Shown: piece by piece, positions 21,323-33,021 of the stretch
How the letters are laid out: every line of letters starts with the position of its first letter
Numbering within the stretch: the first letter of the stretch is position 1
Source: Siphonodentalium dalli
Taxonomy: Eukaryota; Mollusca; Scaphopoda; Gadilida; Siphonodentaliidae
DNA length: 64,000 bases
NCBI GenBank assembly: GCA_032622095.1
Contig: CP136068.1
Coordinates: forward strand, 121,959,989-122,023,988
Reading direction: 5' to 3'
Notes under the pieces: generated by a model
Database searches by the model: none
Seen by the model: only the letters and a program-made list of their open reading frames with translations
What the model was told of the DNA's origin: nothing
Position numbers and translations under genes: made by a program

Positions 21323-21666
21323 TTAACCCATTACCCAACAAACCAGCCAAAACAAGCTTCAACAGCCTAAAATATCTTTGGTCTGTCTCAATAGAACCAT
21401 ACAAATATGGATATCATTGGAACCGGCTCCTTGACCACATTGTGATAGTTACAGTTATGCCCTGTGCCAATGCATTCTCTTATATATGCGAGTCGACCAT
21501 AGGTCGCCTCGCATATATAAGAGAATGCATTGGCCTAAAACTTTTTTTATATTTTTTAATGTGTTAAGCCAATGCATTCTCTTATATATGCGAGGCGACC
21601 TATGGTCGACTCGCATATATAAGAGAATGCATTGGCACAGGGCCCTTCTGTTGGGTAAAGGGTTAA
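21323..21666 (+). mobile_element. Family B element (B3), spacer shortened
   Basis: TTAA ends with CCCATTACCCAACAAACC. Hairpins at 21466-21535 and 21572-21646 have only about 35 bp between them. The right TTAA (21663-21666) is also the left TTAA of the next element. Confidence 0.88.
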
Positions 21667-22016
21667 AGGGGTACTGTACACTAAATCCGGCCATTTATGA
21701 GACCATTTCCTATTATACTCAACAGAATACATGCAACAAATGGATGAATTTGAGCCATGGATTGGTGCAAAATACACTTATGTGGTCTAAGAACAATGTA
21801 AACACCATGGTAATTATAATGAAAATGAGTTAATGACTCGAGCCAATAACTAATTTTCATTATAATTACCATGTTGTTTTACATCATTCATGAGTAAATG
21901 AGTGTAATTTGCACTAATCCATGGCTCAAATTCATTCATTTGTTGGATATATTATGTTGAGTATAAAAGGAGATGGTCCCATAAATGGCCGGATTTAGTG
22001 TACAGTCCTCCTTTAA
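21663..22016. mobile_element. 350-bp TTAA palindromic element (family K)
   Basis: Nearly the whole element folds on itself: AGGGGTACTGTACACTAAATC at left pairs with GATTTAGTGTACAGTCCTCCT at right, then TTAA. A second copy is at 45383-45636. Confidence 0.8.
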
Positions 22017-22080
22017 GGTCAGTCAGTACATTTAATAGCACCAGTGAAAATTACCATTGAAACTTCCTAAAATGGACATG

Positions 22081-22599
22081 ACTTTATTGACCAAATTATG
22101 TACCACTCAAATATACAGAACACCATTGGGTGTAGTTGGGGAGGGGGGACTCACATAACTTAACAGCATCTAATATATAATCAAGTATAAGTATATCTAA
22201 TCCATCAAGCTGCACCCATAACGCTTAACCTTTTCCATGCTGGATTGATTTTATCCCACTACTATCTGATGTTATTTTTTCAGATTATCAATCCTTGAGT
22301 TACCCTTATTTCATTGACGTCAAAGACGTACATGATATTCGACTCAACCATGAAACCAAAACTATAAAATAAAAGCATCATCACATATGACAAAACAAGC
22401 CTTGTATGTGCCCCGAGTAAATCTTGTAAGCCTGTATTTTTTAATGCACAGATTCTAGGACGGGTGACATGTAATAAACATCTCCCATTCTATCCTTCCA
22501 CGCTAACATTCGTGCTAACATTCGTGCCGTATCAACAAACCCATTAACACTCATGTAATTCTATGTATTTGTTACATAGATTCTCGATTTGAGTTTTAA
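22081..22599. other. Intronic sequence without recognised feature
   Basis: No repeat or exon identified. Confidence 0.4.
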
Positions 22600-22808
22600 A
22601 ATTATGAATTGTGATGGTCTATAATTCATTTTGGGGAAAAATGAGCGGACAACAAACAGAAAAAAGGATAATACAAGTGCAGAAGGATTCATATTCATTG
22701 GAGGGAAATGTTCAGATAATAAGTTCAACAAACATTTGTTGAACTTATTATTTGAACATTTCCTACAGGAACTACTCATCAATGAGTATCTAGTAAAGAA
22801 AGAGTTAA
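22600..22808 (-). mobile_element. Family D element (D2), partial
   Basis: Shares ATGGTCTAT.ATTCATT and GGAAATGTTCAGATAATAAG with D1. The right end is AGTAAAGAAAGAGTTAA. The left tip is not clear. Confidence 0.65.
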
Positions 22809-22858
22809 TCAACACCTCAAGGATGCACACTTCAGTAATTCAGGCAATATACCACATA

Positions 22859-23075
22859 CAGTAATGCTCTAAATAATCGACTCCTTAACCACAGCATAAT
22901 TATGGGTAATTTTTCAGGATTTAGTCGGAAATATGGCTTGTTGCCATTCATCGGAAAGCTCTCACTTTAATAGAGCGTTCCGATGAATGGCAACAAGCCA
23001 TATTTCCGACTAAATCCTGAAAAATTACCCATAATTCTGCTGTGGTTAAGGAGTCGATTATTTAGAGCATTACTG
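22859..23075. mobile_element. Family P element (P5), complete
   Basis: Palindrome with TA flanks and a centre slightly longer than usual (CTCTCACTTTAATAGAGCG). Confidence 0.9.
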
Positions 23076-23285
23076 TATCTCTCTGTCAATACAGTAATGC
23101 CAGGGATGCCACCTTTGAGTTGTTGATTTATCCACATGATTTGAGTGACATGAAACACTTACTGATGTGACAGCGATTATACTTTCTGGCTATAATGTGG
23201 AATTTAGTCAGCTTTATTCAACTCCAGAGTATTGATCTTTCAGAAAATTATGTTAAGTATTTTGGTGTGTCAGTTTAGCCATATA

Positions 23286-23498
23286 CAGTGATGCTCTAAA
23301 TAATCGACTCCTTAACCACAGCAGAATGATGGGTAACTTTTCATGATTTAGTCGGAAATATGGCTTGTTGCCATTCATCGGAAAGCTCTCACCGAGAGCT
23401 TTCTGATGAATGGCAACAAGCCATATTTCCGATTAAATCCTGAAAAGTTACCCCTAATTCTGATGTGGTTAAGGAGTCGATTATTTAGAGCATTACTG
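23286..23498. mobile_element. Family P element (P6), complete
   Basis: Palindrome with TA flanks; left tip CAGTGATGCTC. Confidence 0.9.
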
Positions 23499-23599
23499 TA
23501 TGTTTCTCTGGAACTCAGATACTGTACTCTCACTTGCCACGATGGCTCACTGAGATATATATCCCTCAACTCAAATTAAGCTTGAAAATTGGTCCTGAT

Positions 23600-23700
23600 T
23601 TTAACCCATGTCGGGGTTCGAACCCGTGCCAACCTTATCTGGCCCATACTTAGATGATCATATACTGGACCTAACCACCTCGCTGCGGGAACAACCTTTA
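23600..23700 (-). repeat. tRNA-like SINE fragment
   Basis: On the minus strand GAGGTGGTTAGGTCC resembles an A box, and 50-60 bp downstream CACGGGTTCGAACCCCG is a strong B-box/T-arm. There is no clean acceptor stem, so it is a SINE or tRNA relic, not a functional tRNA. Confidence 0.5.
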
Positions 23701-23870
23701 AAATGAAGCCCTTTTGCCGAGAGTTGGGAAGCATATCTCTAGTCTGCTCATAGGTTTGAATATTGGAACCAAACAGGTCTACCATTTTATTGGAGAACAG
23801 CATAATGCGCTTCCTCTGAAAATGTATATGTGACCATATTGGTACTGGAGTACATATATATATATATACA

Positions 23871-23975
23871 CAGTAATGCTCTAATTAATCGACCTCTTAA
23901 CCACAGCAGAATTATGGGTAACTTCTCAGGATTTAGTCGGAAATATGGCTTGTTGCCATTAATCGGAAAGCTCTC
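23871..23975 (+). mobile_element. Family P half element (P7)
   Basis: Left arm only, stopping at the palindrome centre (GGAAAGCTCTCAC). It follows a (TA)n run at 23856-23869. Confidence 0.85.
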
Positions 23976-24290
23976 ACATTTTTGGCTGAAATTAACAGTG
24001 AAGAGGATGCATATTTGGCTAATTCGTGACTTTGGTGTGTTCATTCGCCAATAATTGGCAGCTTAACTGTTAATAATTTCAGCCAAGAATGCACCTCTTC
24101 GATATTATATTTGACCTTTGCTATTATTTGGCAGGTGAGAGTACAATAGCTGAATTCCAGAGAAGCATATGGCTATTAAGATAAGTTTGGTGAACTTCTG
24201 AAGACAGACACTCTTAGACAGCTGGAGCTGCACTTCTTAATTGGCCAATTTAATAAAAGATCCACTACCAAGCTTGACTTTAGTTTTGCA

Positions 24291-24652
24291 GAATGAGGTC
24301 CCCAGAGGGTGAACTTAGTGATGCTATCCCACACAATGGAATAGGATTACCAAATTAACCCTCTTGGGACCTCATTCTGCATGGCCTCATCTGCTATGGG
24401 AGACATATACTCAGATTGAAATTCCCAAATGGTGAATATTGTGATGTACACCCATCGCGATTATGCAATGTGTCGTCTGCCAATTTTGGCATACAGAAAA
24501 CTAAACTAAAAAAGAAATAGAAGAAGTTTCCACAGAAATGAGGTCCCCAGAGGGTGAATTTGGTGATGCTAGCCCATTATGCAGAATAGCGTAACTAAAT
24601 TCACCCTCCAGGGACCTCATCCTGCAAATGACAGGCACACTATTCTCAGGCC
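24291..24652. mobile_element. Family H element, long-spacer form (H4)
   Basis: Two decayed hairpins (GAGGTCCCCAGAGGGTGAA) are separated by a spacer of about 190 bp containing CCAAATGGTGAATATTGTGATG. The outer tip is GACAGGCACACTATTCTCAGGC. Confidence 0.75.
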
Positions 24653-24655
24653 TGA

Positions 24656-25050
24656 GAGCCGCATTTCTTAATTGGCTAATTTAATAAAAGATCACTACAG
24701 GAACGCTAAAATCTTATTGTTATATATGTCATATTCTAAGTTGTCGTTGTGCCTATATAGTAGTGTTATTTGCTACCACTGCATGCAGTCTACGTATGTG
24801 TTGGTTAGTATCTAACTGGTGCAACGCGCATTCATTTTATTATACTTTGCACCAAATTTGGCAGCACAAAATTATATTGGCAGAATCGTACCCATTTGTT
24901 TATTGGATATTTAATAACTAGAAATGAGATTATTCCAATGGGACTAAGGTTACCCATGCAAACAATTGGTATCAATCGGATAAAATCTTGAAGATATATA
25001 TTAGAAAAGGTCAGAGCATTGAATCAGATTTTCAACCAATACATTCGAAC
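24656..25050. other. Intronic sequence without recognised feature
   Basis: AT-rich. GCATTTCTTAATTGGC.AATTTAATAAAAG occurs here and at about 24231, a short flank duplication around H4. Confidence 0.45.
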
Positions 25051-25054
25051 GGCA

Positions 25055-25217
25055 CTTTTCAGGATTTAGTCTGAAATATGGCTTGTTGCCATTCATCGGA
25101 AAGCTCTCAGTGAGAGCTTTCGGATGAATGGCAACAAGCCATATTTCAGACTAAATCCTGAACAGGTTACCCATAATTCTGCTGTGGTTAAGTAGTCGAT
25201 TAATTACAGCATTACTG
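25055..25217 (-). mobile_element. Family P element (P8), left arm truncated
   Basis: Starts inside the left arm at CTTTTCAGGATTTAG. The centre and right arm are intact to CATTACTG. Confidence 0.85.
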
Positions 25218-25269
25218 TACATATCAATGGTTGCATCACATGGAATCGCATTACTGGATAGTTATCAAT

Positions 25270-25428
25270 GATAGATAGATAATCTCTAATGAGTCGCAAT
25301 TCTATACGAAGACTTATTAACCGAGTGCACTAAATTTTATTCGAGTCGAGCTTTATCGAGGCTCGAATCAAATTTAGTGGATGATGTTAATAAATTTCAT
25401 ATAGAATTGCGATGAATATGAGATCCAT
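25270..25428. repeat. Inverted repeat, about 155 bp
   Basis: GAGTCGCAATTCTATACGAAG...TTATTAAC pairs with TAATAAATTTCATATAGAATTGCGATG. The middle is CGAGTCGAGC...GAGGCTCGAA. A single-copy foldback here. Confidence 0.65.
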
Positions 25429-25895
25429 TTTATCACATACTAGTAATCACATTTTAGCAAGGAAAAGTGATCTCGAAATGGCTGGCGTTAAAAAAAATAA
25501 ATACTGATTTCCCAATCACAATCAAATAGGAAGTATAGACACCTCCAAGACAAAATATAGTTCCATTTTATGTTTTCATGTTGAAAAAATTGTTCAACCA
25601 CCATTATCACACATGTTTATCTCACTGTCAACACTAAATAACCCAACAAAAATTAAATTTCATAATTATAGTCTAATTAACATAATACTAAGTTCCGGCA
25701 TTGACATCAATATCATTTCGCTAAGCTCTTATGTCACTACGCATGCCGATAATACACGTGTGTCATACTAAAAATATGAGGACAGATTTAGGGGCTATTT
25801 ATGCAATAAACATAAAAATGAGGTCAATATATTGCTCCATGTTTTTCTTTGCAGTGATGGTTTACAGACTTATAAAATTATGCACAGGTGCCAGT

Positions 25896-26280
25896 TTAAA
25901 GTCCTATTATGGACTTGTTCGAGTTCGTGAAGCTGATAAGTTAGTATTCAGGTGTTATGCCAACCTGGAGAATGTAGCATTCTACTGACATCGCCGAAAA
26001 ATTCAATGAAATCGACCATACCACTCAATAGAAAACATCATCAAAACTACGCTCAATTGGAAATATTTACATCTGGATTCGGGACGCAACAATCGGCAAC
26101 AAACAAACACAAATGATTTTGCCATCCAGAGTCAGTGCATTTAATTAATATATCAGAATGACGGTGTGTGTTGGCAATTTGGATTAATATTCGTATATAG
26201 AACAACTTTGAGCAAGATTATTATCCATTTCTATTGGATCACCCTACCGGTGTGTTTCACATCACTTTAATATCAAGGCT
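25896..26280 (+). mobile_element. Family R element (R1)
   Basis: Begins TTAAAGTCCTATTATGGACTTG, contains ATCGCCGAAAAATTCAATG and ATCGACCATACCACTCAATAG, and ends CCTACCGGTGTGTTTCACATC. No coding frame. Other copies are at 31660, 40449 and 47955. Confidence 0.7.
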
Positions 26281-26428
26281 GTCTGTCCCTTTAAAGGGCA
26301 AAGTAATTGCTTAGTCCCTGATTATTTCTATATGGAGCCAGTAATTAATATATAGTATTACTGATAACGGCGCCAATGGCATCCTTCTATTGTTCAATGC
26401 AATCAGTTTGAAGGATAATAGATAAATA

Positions 26429-26560
26429 CAGTAATGCCCTAAATAATCGACTATTGAGAGCTTTCCAATGAATGGCAACAAGCCATATTTCCGACTAAAT
26501 CCTGAAAAATTACCCATAATTCTGCTGTGGTTAAGGAGTCAATAATTTATGGCATTACTG
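26429..26560. mobile_element. Family P element (P9), internal deletion
   Basis: The left arm is reduced to CAGTAATGCCCTAAATAATC; the right arm is intact; TA flanks. Confidence 0.85.
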
Positions 26561-27230
26561 TACTGCTGCGATCGTGAACATTAAATCAACTGTCCAATAA
26601 ACTGAGATTAGCATCCATTATTTTAGTATATAATGTATGCTTGATGCCCAACTAAATGGATAGTTTCACGAATTTAAGCTATGAATCAAATTTGGTCCTA
26701 ATTGGATAATGTAAGCTGGAATGATGGATATGTCTAGTGAAATGGACACCCAATAATAATCTTTAGAGGCTCCTGACATAAAATTCCAGCTGAATATTTT
26801 TCAAAATCATCAAAGATTTTCATGAGTGCATGGAAGCTGTCAACCAAATTTTGTCACTATCAGATACACTGCTTGCTGGAGTTTGCGTTCTCATGTCACA
26901 AAATGGACACCTGGAAAACAATCAAAGAGGAATAACTCCTGACATACTAGTAACATTTCAAACCATCCAAGATATTCATGATCAAGTGATGAACCATATT
27001 TGATCTCAATTGGATTAGGGCCCTGCGAAACGGGGGTTTTCTTTTCGAATCAAATCTTGATTGAATCAGGCAGAAGATTTGAAATAGTATCGAATCTCGA
27101 ATCGAATTATTGTGTAAAGTAAGTTTACAAGAGTGAAGGTATGGAACAGTTCTGAGAAACACTCAAATCAGTCGCCATAATAATTAAATAACCTCATAAT
27201 CATCAATACACTGTGATTTTTAAATGGATC
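26561..27230. other. Intronic sequence without recognised feature
   Basis: Contains decayed 'CCTGACATA..A.TCCA' type debris at 26750-26990. No exon. Confidence 0.4.
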
Positions 27231-27237
27231 GTGTACT

Positions 27238-27685
27238 TATCTAATCAAAGTAATCTGACGCAAAAGACCATAGACAACAAAAGGTTGCACGAGCAGTGCT
27301 GGCATACCCGTCAATCATCAAAACATAGTTTTGTTATACAACTCCAGTGGAGTTACAGTAATGCCCTAAATAATCGACTCCTTAATCACAGCAGAATTAT
27401 GGGTAATTTTTCAGGATTTAGTCGGAAATATGGCTGGTTGCCATTCATCGGAAAGCTCTCAGTGAGAGCTTTCCGATGAATGGCAACAACCATATTTCCG
27501 AATAAATCCTGAAACGTTACCCATAATTCTGATGTGGATAAGGAGTCGATTATTTAGGGCATTACTGTATCTAATCAAAGTAATCTGATGCAGAAGACCA
27601 TTGACAACAAGAGGTTGCACCAGCGGTGCTGGCATACCCGTCAATCATCAAACCATAATTTTGTTATACAACTCCAGTGGAGTTA
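27238..27685 (+). repeat. 117-bp direct repeat flanking a P element
   Basis: TATCTAATCAAAGTAATCTG to CTCCAGTGGAGTTA occurs at about 27238-27355 and again at 27568-27683. P10 lies exactly between the two copies. Confidence 0.88.
27356..27567. mobile_element. Family P element (P10), complete
   Basis: Palindrome with TA flanks at the junction of the two 117-bp copies. Confidence 0.9.
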
Positions 27686-27689
27686 CTCC

Positions 27690-28815
27690 ACCAAAAATGC
27701 AACTTGTGTGCACCACCATATGTAGTACAGAGGAATAAAGACCCATATCAGTAATGCATTTGACCCTGAAATGAGGCAGCCGGTCATCCTAACAAAGCAT
27801 CTCTGAAAATAAGTGTTCTTCCATTTCAATTAAATTTCCACACGCTGGGTTTAAGAATATAGAAAACTAATTCAAACTTGACAATGCATGCCAGGGATGG
27901 TTATGGTAAACTAACTACACAAAAAACCACTGAGCAAGGTACATAACAAAGGTTCTCAATTTTCATGGTTGGATGAAGGAGTGTAATGCCCCGTGTGGAG
28001 CGTCATATAGAAGACATCATTATCGTATCAGGAGGTTAATAAATGGGACATGTCATTGATATTAAAGGCTTATATTAAACATTGCTTGGTTCTCATCCAA
28101 GTTTTGGTGCACTTGTGAATGCCTCAAAACAAATATTTTTTCTGATTTAATGAAAGAGGGAGGACTTTATGTTTTTATATATATTTTTTTTGCATGTCGT
28201 AAGCATGGATCGTGAAAGCTTCCCTTATCTAGTAATAGTCAGAAATGTAGAGGGAAATTTGTTTTGCATATACACTCATTTAATCTGATATAAAAATGAC
28301 ATTGCACTTCTGCATGGTACATGTACCAATTATTGATTACTAATAATGTTCTAATGCTCTTTACTGTTCACAATTGTTATTGTTGTCTATAAATTGACAC
28401 CTCTCCATTTTAACAATTGATCCTAAATTTCCTCCAATGTCTTTCAATTGTTTTGGAGTTACAATAAGTACACCAGGCTATGATGATCAGCTAACCATTT
28501 TCTTCAATGAAGTCATCTTACTTAACGTTCTATGTCACTATGTGCATACATGATAGTTAATCTTCACACATTACATAGAGATATGTTAAGAGTGCATGTG
28601 TTTTGCAATTAATGCTCAATACGTATCGACATGTTGGAAAAACATACCAAGAATATCAAAAATCGAAATAAAACGTCCAATTCTGGCCGTTTATTTCAAT
28701 GCGGCGGTGTCAGACTCAAATAATATTTTTTATTTGTCATAATCAATCAAATTTAAACATGCATGCAGGGTTCCATGCAGGCCTCCAGCCATGACAACAA
28801 CATATAAAATCTAAT
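27690..28815. other. Intronic sequence without recognised feature
   Basis: About 1.1 kb with no palindrome, hairpin module or splice-bounded frame seen. Confidence 0.4.
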
Positions 28816-28949
28816 TTAACCCTTTCAGTGCCAAGTCCGATTTTTGTATCAACCCATATTTCCTTGATCATTTTTCAAATTTATTGATTATAATAATGTG
28901 ATACATTGATGGAAAGAGCTCTTTGATACAAAAATCGGACTGGCACTTC
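28816..28949 (+). mobile_element. Family C short palindromic form (C2)
   Basis: TTAA, CCCTTTCAGTGCCAAGTCC, then TTTTTGTATCAACCC, and the inverse GATACAAAAATCGGACTGGCAC. The right tip is lost. It has no hairpin module, so it shows family C without the cassette. Confidence 0.75.
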
Positions 28950-29170
28950 CTGCTCCAAAAGTTTTATTTTATACACCAGAATCTAAATAAAAAATGTTTA
29001 AAACATGGAAGGTTTCCCAAAAAATTAACCTGGAACCCTGAATACCTCTTGAATCAAACTTGGCAGTTTCAAAGCATTTGGTATGATATATTACTTTAAT
29101 TTTCAGAAATGGCTATGGAAAATTTAATTCACCTACCACCATTTTCAAAAGAAAACCTCCAAACATTATG

Positions 29171-29620
29171 TGTCATTTTCAGAATGAGGTCCCGAGAGGG
29201 TGAATTTAGTGATGCTATCCCGAACAGTGGGCAAGTGTCACCAAATTCAACCTCTGAAAACCTCATTCTACTTAGGCCTCAATGGCCTATTCAATGATTT
29301 ATGTCATTTGTGTATTATGTGTATTATGTTTGGATTTGGAAATAAAAATATGTTTACACTAATGAGTTCCCCAGCTGAAGTTGGTGATGTTCACTTATTA
29401 GTCACCTCAATTATGCATTTTATCTTCTGCAAATTAGGGGATATAGAAACTTCCCAAAAGCGAAAAAGTAACTAAAAAAAATGTTAATTTGAAACTATAG
29501 ATACTTCCAAGAAGATGAGTCCTAAGCAGAATGAGGTCCCCAGACAGTGAATTTGGTGATGCTAGACCGCTGTGAGGGATAGCATCACTAAATTCACCCT
29601 CTGGGGACCTATCTGCAGGT
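29171..29620. mobile_element. Family H element, long-spacer form (H5)
   Basis: Hairpins at about 29180-29275 and 29525-29612. The spacer of about 245 bp includes GCAAATTAGGGGATATAGAAAC, related to the H2 spacer in inverse orientation. Confidence 0.75.
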
Positions 29621-30096
29621 TGGATGAGAACCTAGCAATTTATTTATTGTTGCCTGAGCCCATAGGGCTGTTAGTCAATCTTAGTTACATGCCTGAAGAT
29701 TGAACGTCATTGTTACACAAGTGTTTGTCAAACACAGGAATGGAGACTTGAATGTGATGGCAAATCAATCTGCACATAATTCAGGCATTTTTACGATATA
29801 GAGAATGAAATATTGCACTTTATATATCAGTAGAATGCATGGCACAAGTGCTATATTATGTGTAAGCAAACACAAGTCTATTCATACATTTCACGGACTT
29901 CCATGTGAATTTAATATATGAAAGTGTCAATATCAAGGTTTGGTTTATTGGAGTTTATACATATACTTGTTGAGTTGCTAGGCCATATAAGTTATAAATG
30001 ACGTCAGTTTTATTGTGGAGTAAAGACTGTGGATGGTCAATTTCACAGAGAAATCATTCGACTGTACGTAGAAACTGGAGAGACAGACCCCTAGTA
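29621..30096. other. Intronic sequence without recognised feature
   Basis: Contains one stray AGAATGCATGGCACAAG (29831) that may be a hairpin-module relic. Confidence 0.4.
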
Positions 30097-30195
30097 CAGC
30101 AATGCCCTAAATAATCGACTCCATAACCGCAGCGGAAATTTTTCAGGATTTAGTCAGAAATATGGCTTTTGCCATTCATCGGAAAGCTCTCAGTA
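30097..30195 (+). mobile_element. Family P half element (P11)
   Basis: Left arm only, ending at GGAAAGCTCTCAGTAG. Confidence 0.8.
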
Positions 30196-30368
30196 GAAAT
30201 TCATGTTTTATAGAAATGCCCCCTTATTAATCCATGAATGAAATTTGCTTAGATTATTTTATATTTGTCTTTGTTTCCACGGTTTATATACTTTGCTCTG
30301 AGATTTTATTCTATCTTTTGTTTTCTGCTCTCAGGTGAAGATGTCTCGGTTGAAGGTTTCTTGTGATA

Positions 30369-30476
30369 CAGTAATGCCCTAAATAATCGACTCCTTAACC
30401 ACAGCAGAATTATGGGTAATTTTTCAGGATTTAGTCGGAAATAAGGCTTGTTGCCATTCATCGGAAAGCTCTCACT
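30369..30476 (+). mobile_element. Family P half element (P12)
   Basis: Left arm with TA at its tip, ending at the palindrome centre. Confidence 0.85.
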
Positions 30477-30628
30477 GAAATGAAGGAAATGAAGCAGCTT
30501 CGCCATCAACCTAATACGCTGCTCACCTTACTTACTGAATCTCTGGAGCCCCCATATTTTAGGCTTTGTTATTATTATATAGAGACAACATACTGCAATC
30601 CTTGCAGTCTGACTCGATTTAGTTGTGT

Positions 30629-30753
30629 AGCCCTAAATAATCGACTCCTTAACCACAGCAGAATTATGGGTAAATTTTAAGGATTTAGTCAGAAATATGG
30701 CTTTTGCCATTCATCGGAAAGCTCTCAGGAGTCGATTATTTAGGGCATTACTG
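30629..30753. mobile_element. Family P element (P13), both arms shortened
   Basis: The left arm lacks its tip. The right arm keeps only AGGAGTCGATTATTTAGGGCA and CATTACTG after the centre. Confidence 0.8.
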
Positions 30754-30832
30754 TAGTTGTGCAGCATGGTGACTGATGATTGTGACCAAAGATCCAGACC
30801 CCTTGTGCACTGTGCAGAGAAGTCATCCAAGG

Positions 30833-31287
30833 CTGAGTTTAGAGTGTGCCTGTCATTTGCAGAATGAGGTCCCCAGAGGGTGAATTTAGTGACGCTATCC
30901 CGCATAGCGGGGCTAGCATAACTAAATTTATCCCTCTGGGGACCTCATTCTACAAGGCCTCATCTGTTATGGGAGACATAGACTCAGATTGAAGTCCCAA
31001 ATGGTGAATATTGTGATATACACTCATTGGGAACCTCAATTATGCAATGCGTCATCTGCCAATTTGGGGATATTTCAAAAACTAAACTACCGATAAAAAA
31101 GAAATAGAATCTATGTGAAGAAGTTTCCATAGCAATTTGATAATAAAATAAACTTAGCAGAGAATATGATGCCTAAGCAGAATGAGGTCCCCAGAGGGTG
31201 AATTTAGTGATCTAAATTCACCCTCTGGATCACTAAATTCACCCTCTGGGGACCTCATTCTGCAAATGACATGCACACTAAACTCAG
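30833..31287. mobile_element. Family H element, long-spacer form with variant tips (H6)
   Basis: Tips are CTGAGTTTAGAGTGTGCC and the inverse GCACACTAAACTCAG. Hairpin 1 is at 30860-30955. The second hairpin has collapsed to a short repeat of TCACTAAATTCACCCTCTGG. Spacer about 190 bp. Confidence 0.75.
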
Positions 31288-31507
31288 ATTTGAAGTCATC
31301 AGCATTCCATATTCACAAGGCAGCCTCTATACTACATCTCATTAAAAGATCAGTTCGTTTAAAGACTTGTACATGTAGGTTATAATTTAGAATTAAAAAT
31401 TACCACAGTATGAATGTCTTCAAGAATATACTAATAGTATAGTGTAATGATTATACAAATCCAATATTATCCACAACACACACCTTGTGTGAACCGAGCA
31501 TTTGTTT

Positions 31508-32210
31508 ATATATAGTACGTCAGTCCTTCCCAGGAGACGGGAGCGATTGCTCACGCACCCATATACACTCGCAATTTTACATTCATGGGGGCTAAAATTT
31601 GCACTCGTCTCTTTTGTCAAAATGTCTATGGTCACTGTAAATTGTTGATTCAATATTTAAAGTGATGTGAAACACCCCAGTAGTGTGATCAAATATAAAT
31701 GAAGAATAATCTTGTTCAAAGTAGTAATTTTTAGAAATATTATATCCAAATGGACAACACACACCGTAATTCTTATATATTAATTAAATGCAGTGACTCT
31801 CGGTGGCGAAATCATTGTTGTTAGTTTATCGACGATAGAGGCATCCCAAATCGAGTAGTAAATATTTACAATTGAGAGTTGTTCAGCCGATGTTTTCTAT
31901 GGTGGTACGGTCAATTTTCTTCAGATTTTCGGCGACATTAGTAGAATCTTACATCCCTCCAGTTGGCATAGCGCCCGAGTACTATCTTATCAGTTTCACG
32001 CACCCGAACATTAGTATTTAAAGGTATATTTAGAACTTTTCTCATCTCAGTTATGGGCATGTGAAAGTGTAACTGGACATAGGTCTATTACAAAATGACA
32101 TTTTGTTTGAAGAAAAATACCCAACTTACAATTATATTACGAGTACAATTACAGCCCTTTTCTGAATTGCGAGGACTAATAAGTGCTCTCGTGGAAAGGA
32201 CTGGCACGTA
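31508..32210. mobile_element. CAGTCCTTCCC terminal-inverted-repeat element with R2 inside
   Basis: Ends CAGTCCTTCCCAGGAGACGG and GTGGAAAGGACTG. The interior on both sides of R2 matches the uninterrupted copy at 52872-53217 (CTGGACATAGGTCTATT, TTTGCACTCGTC). Confidence 0.75.
31660..32040 (-). mobile_element. Family R element (R2), nested
   Basis: Reverse copy starting AAAGTGATGTGAAACACC and ending GCACCCGAACATTAGTATTTAAA. The copy at 52872 lacks it. Confidence 0.7.
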
Positions 32211-32339
32211 AAGAGTATATGCGATAAGTAAAACACTCAATACTGTGGCGATTGTTTTGCGAGAGTGATTCACAGTGACCCATTCAACACTGAAATCTTG
32301 CATGGCGAGGATTAGCGAGCACTATATCGGTATGTGGTA

Positions 32340-32620
32340 AACAATATGGTGTCAATTTTAACCAAAGTTCATTATAGTGGGGTCACCCCAGTGTTGAGTG
32401 TTTTGCACACTCTTTACATACTGTACTGTATCATAATACACAGTATGGCATTTGATTACTAACAAGGTGTACAATCTTGACAATAACATGCTATTTATGT
32501 GATATTTATGATTGGTATAAGAACAAAACTGTCTATATTTTAATATTCTTTCCATTTATGGCAGTTTTAACAGATGTAACTATTTTAACAGCAATACCCA
32601 CCATGAAGGCCATCCATGAC
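32340..32620 (+). repeat. Repeat shared with 59260-59440
   Basis: TTGACAATAACATGCTATTTATG through CTGTCTA.ATTTT.AT.TTCTTTC and ATACCCACCATGAAGGCCATCC occurs in both places. No coding function seen. Confidence 0.65.
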
Positions 32621-33021
32621 TTAACCCTTTACCCAACAAACCGGCCAAAACCGGCCAAATAAAGCTTCAACAGCCTAAAATATCTTCGGTCTGTCTCAAT
32701 AGAACCATACAAATATGGATCTCATTGGAACCGGCTCCTTGACCACATTGTGATAGTTACAGTTATGCCCTGTGCCAATGCATTCTCTTATATATGCGAG
32801 TCGACCATAGGTCGCCTCGCATATATAAGAGAATGCATTGGCCTAAAAAAAATCTTTTTTTAACACTTTTTACCATTTTTTCTTACATTCTTATAACAAT
32901 TTTTTAATTTTTAATGTGTTAAGCCAATGCATTCTCTTATATATGCGAGGCGACCTATGGTCGACTCGCATATATAAGAGAATGCATTGGCACAGGGCCC
33001 GTCTGTTGGGTAAAGGGTTAA
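32621..33021 (+). mobile_element. Family B element (B4), complete
   Basis: TTAA at both ends. Hairpins at 32775-32846 and 32926-32998. Confidence 0.92.

Larger units (their letters stand above)
20778..22080. repeat. Triplicated host segment separated by TTAA insertions
   Basis: AGCACCAGTGAAAA..ACC followed by ACTTC recurs at about 20793, 21280 and 22035. The spaces between are filled by C1, then by B3 plus the element at 21663-22016. Confidence 0.7.

Noticed and set aside
23600-23700. Functional tRNA gene
   Set aside because: Good B box but no matched acceptor stem or anticodon arm; better explained as a SINE relic.
24656-24700. Direct repeat beside H4 as its target duplication
   Set aside because: The repeated AATTGGC.AATTTAATAAAAG block is longer than 8 bp and lies outside the expected tips; the ends of H4 are too decayed to decide.
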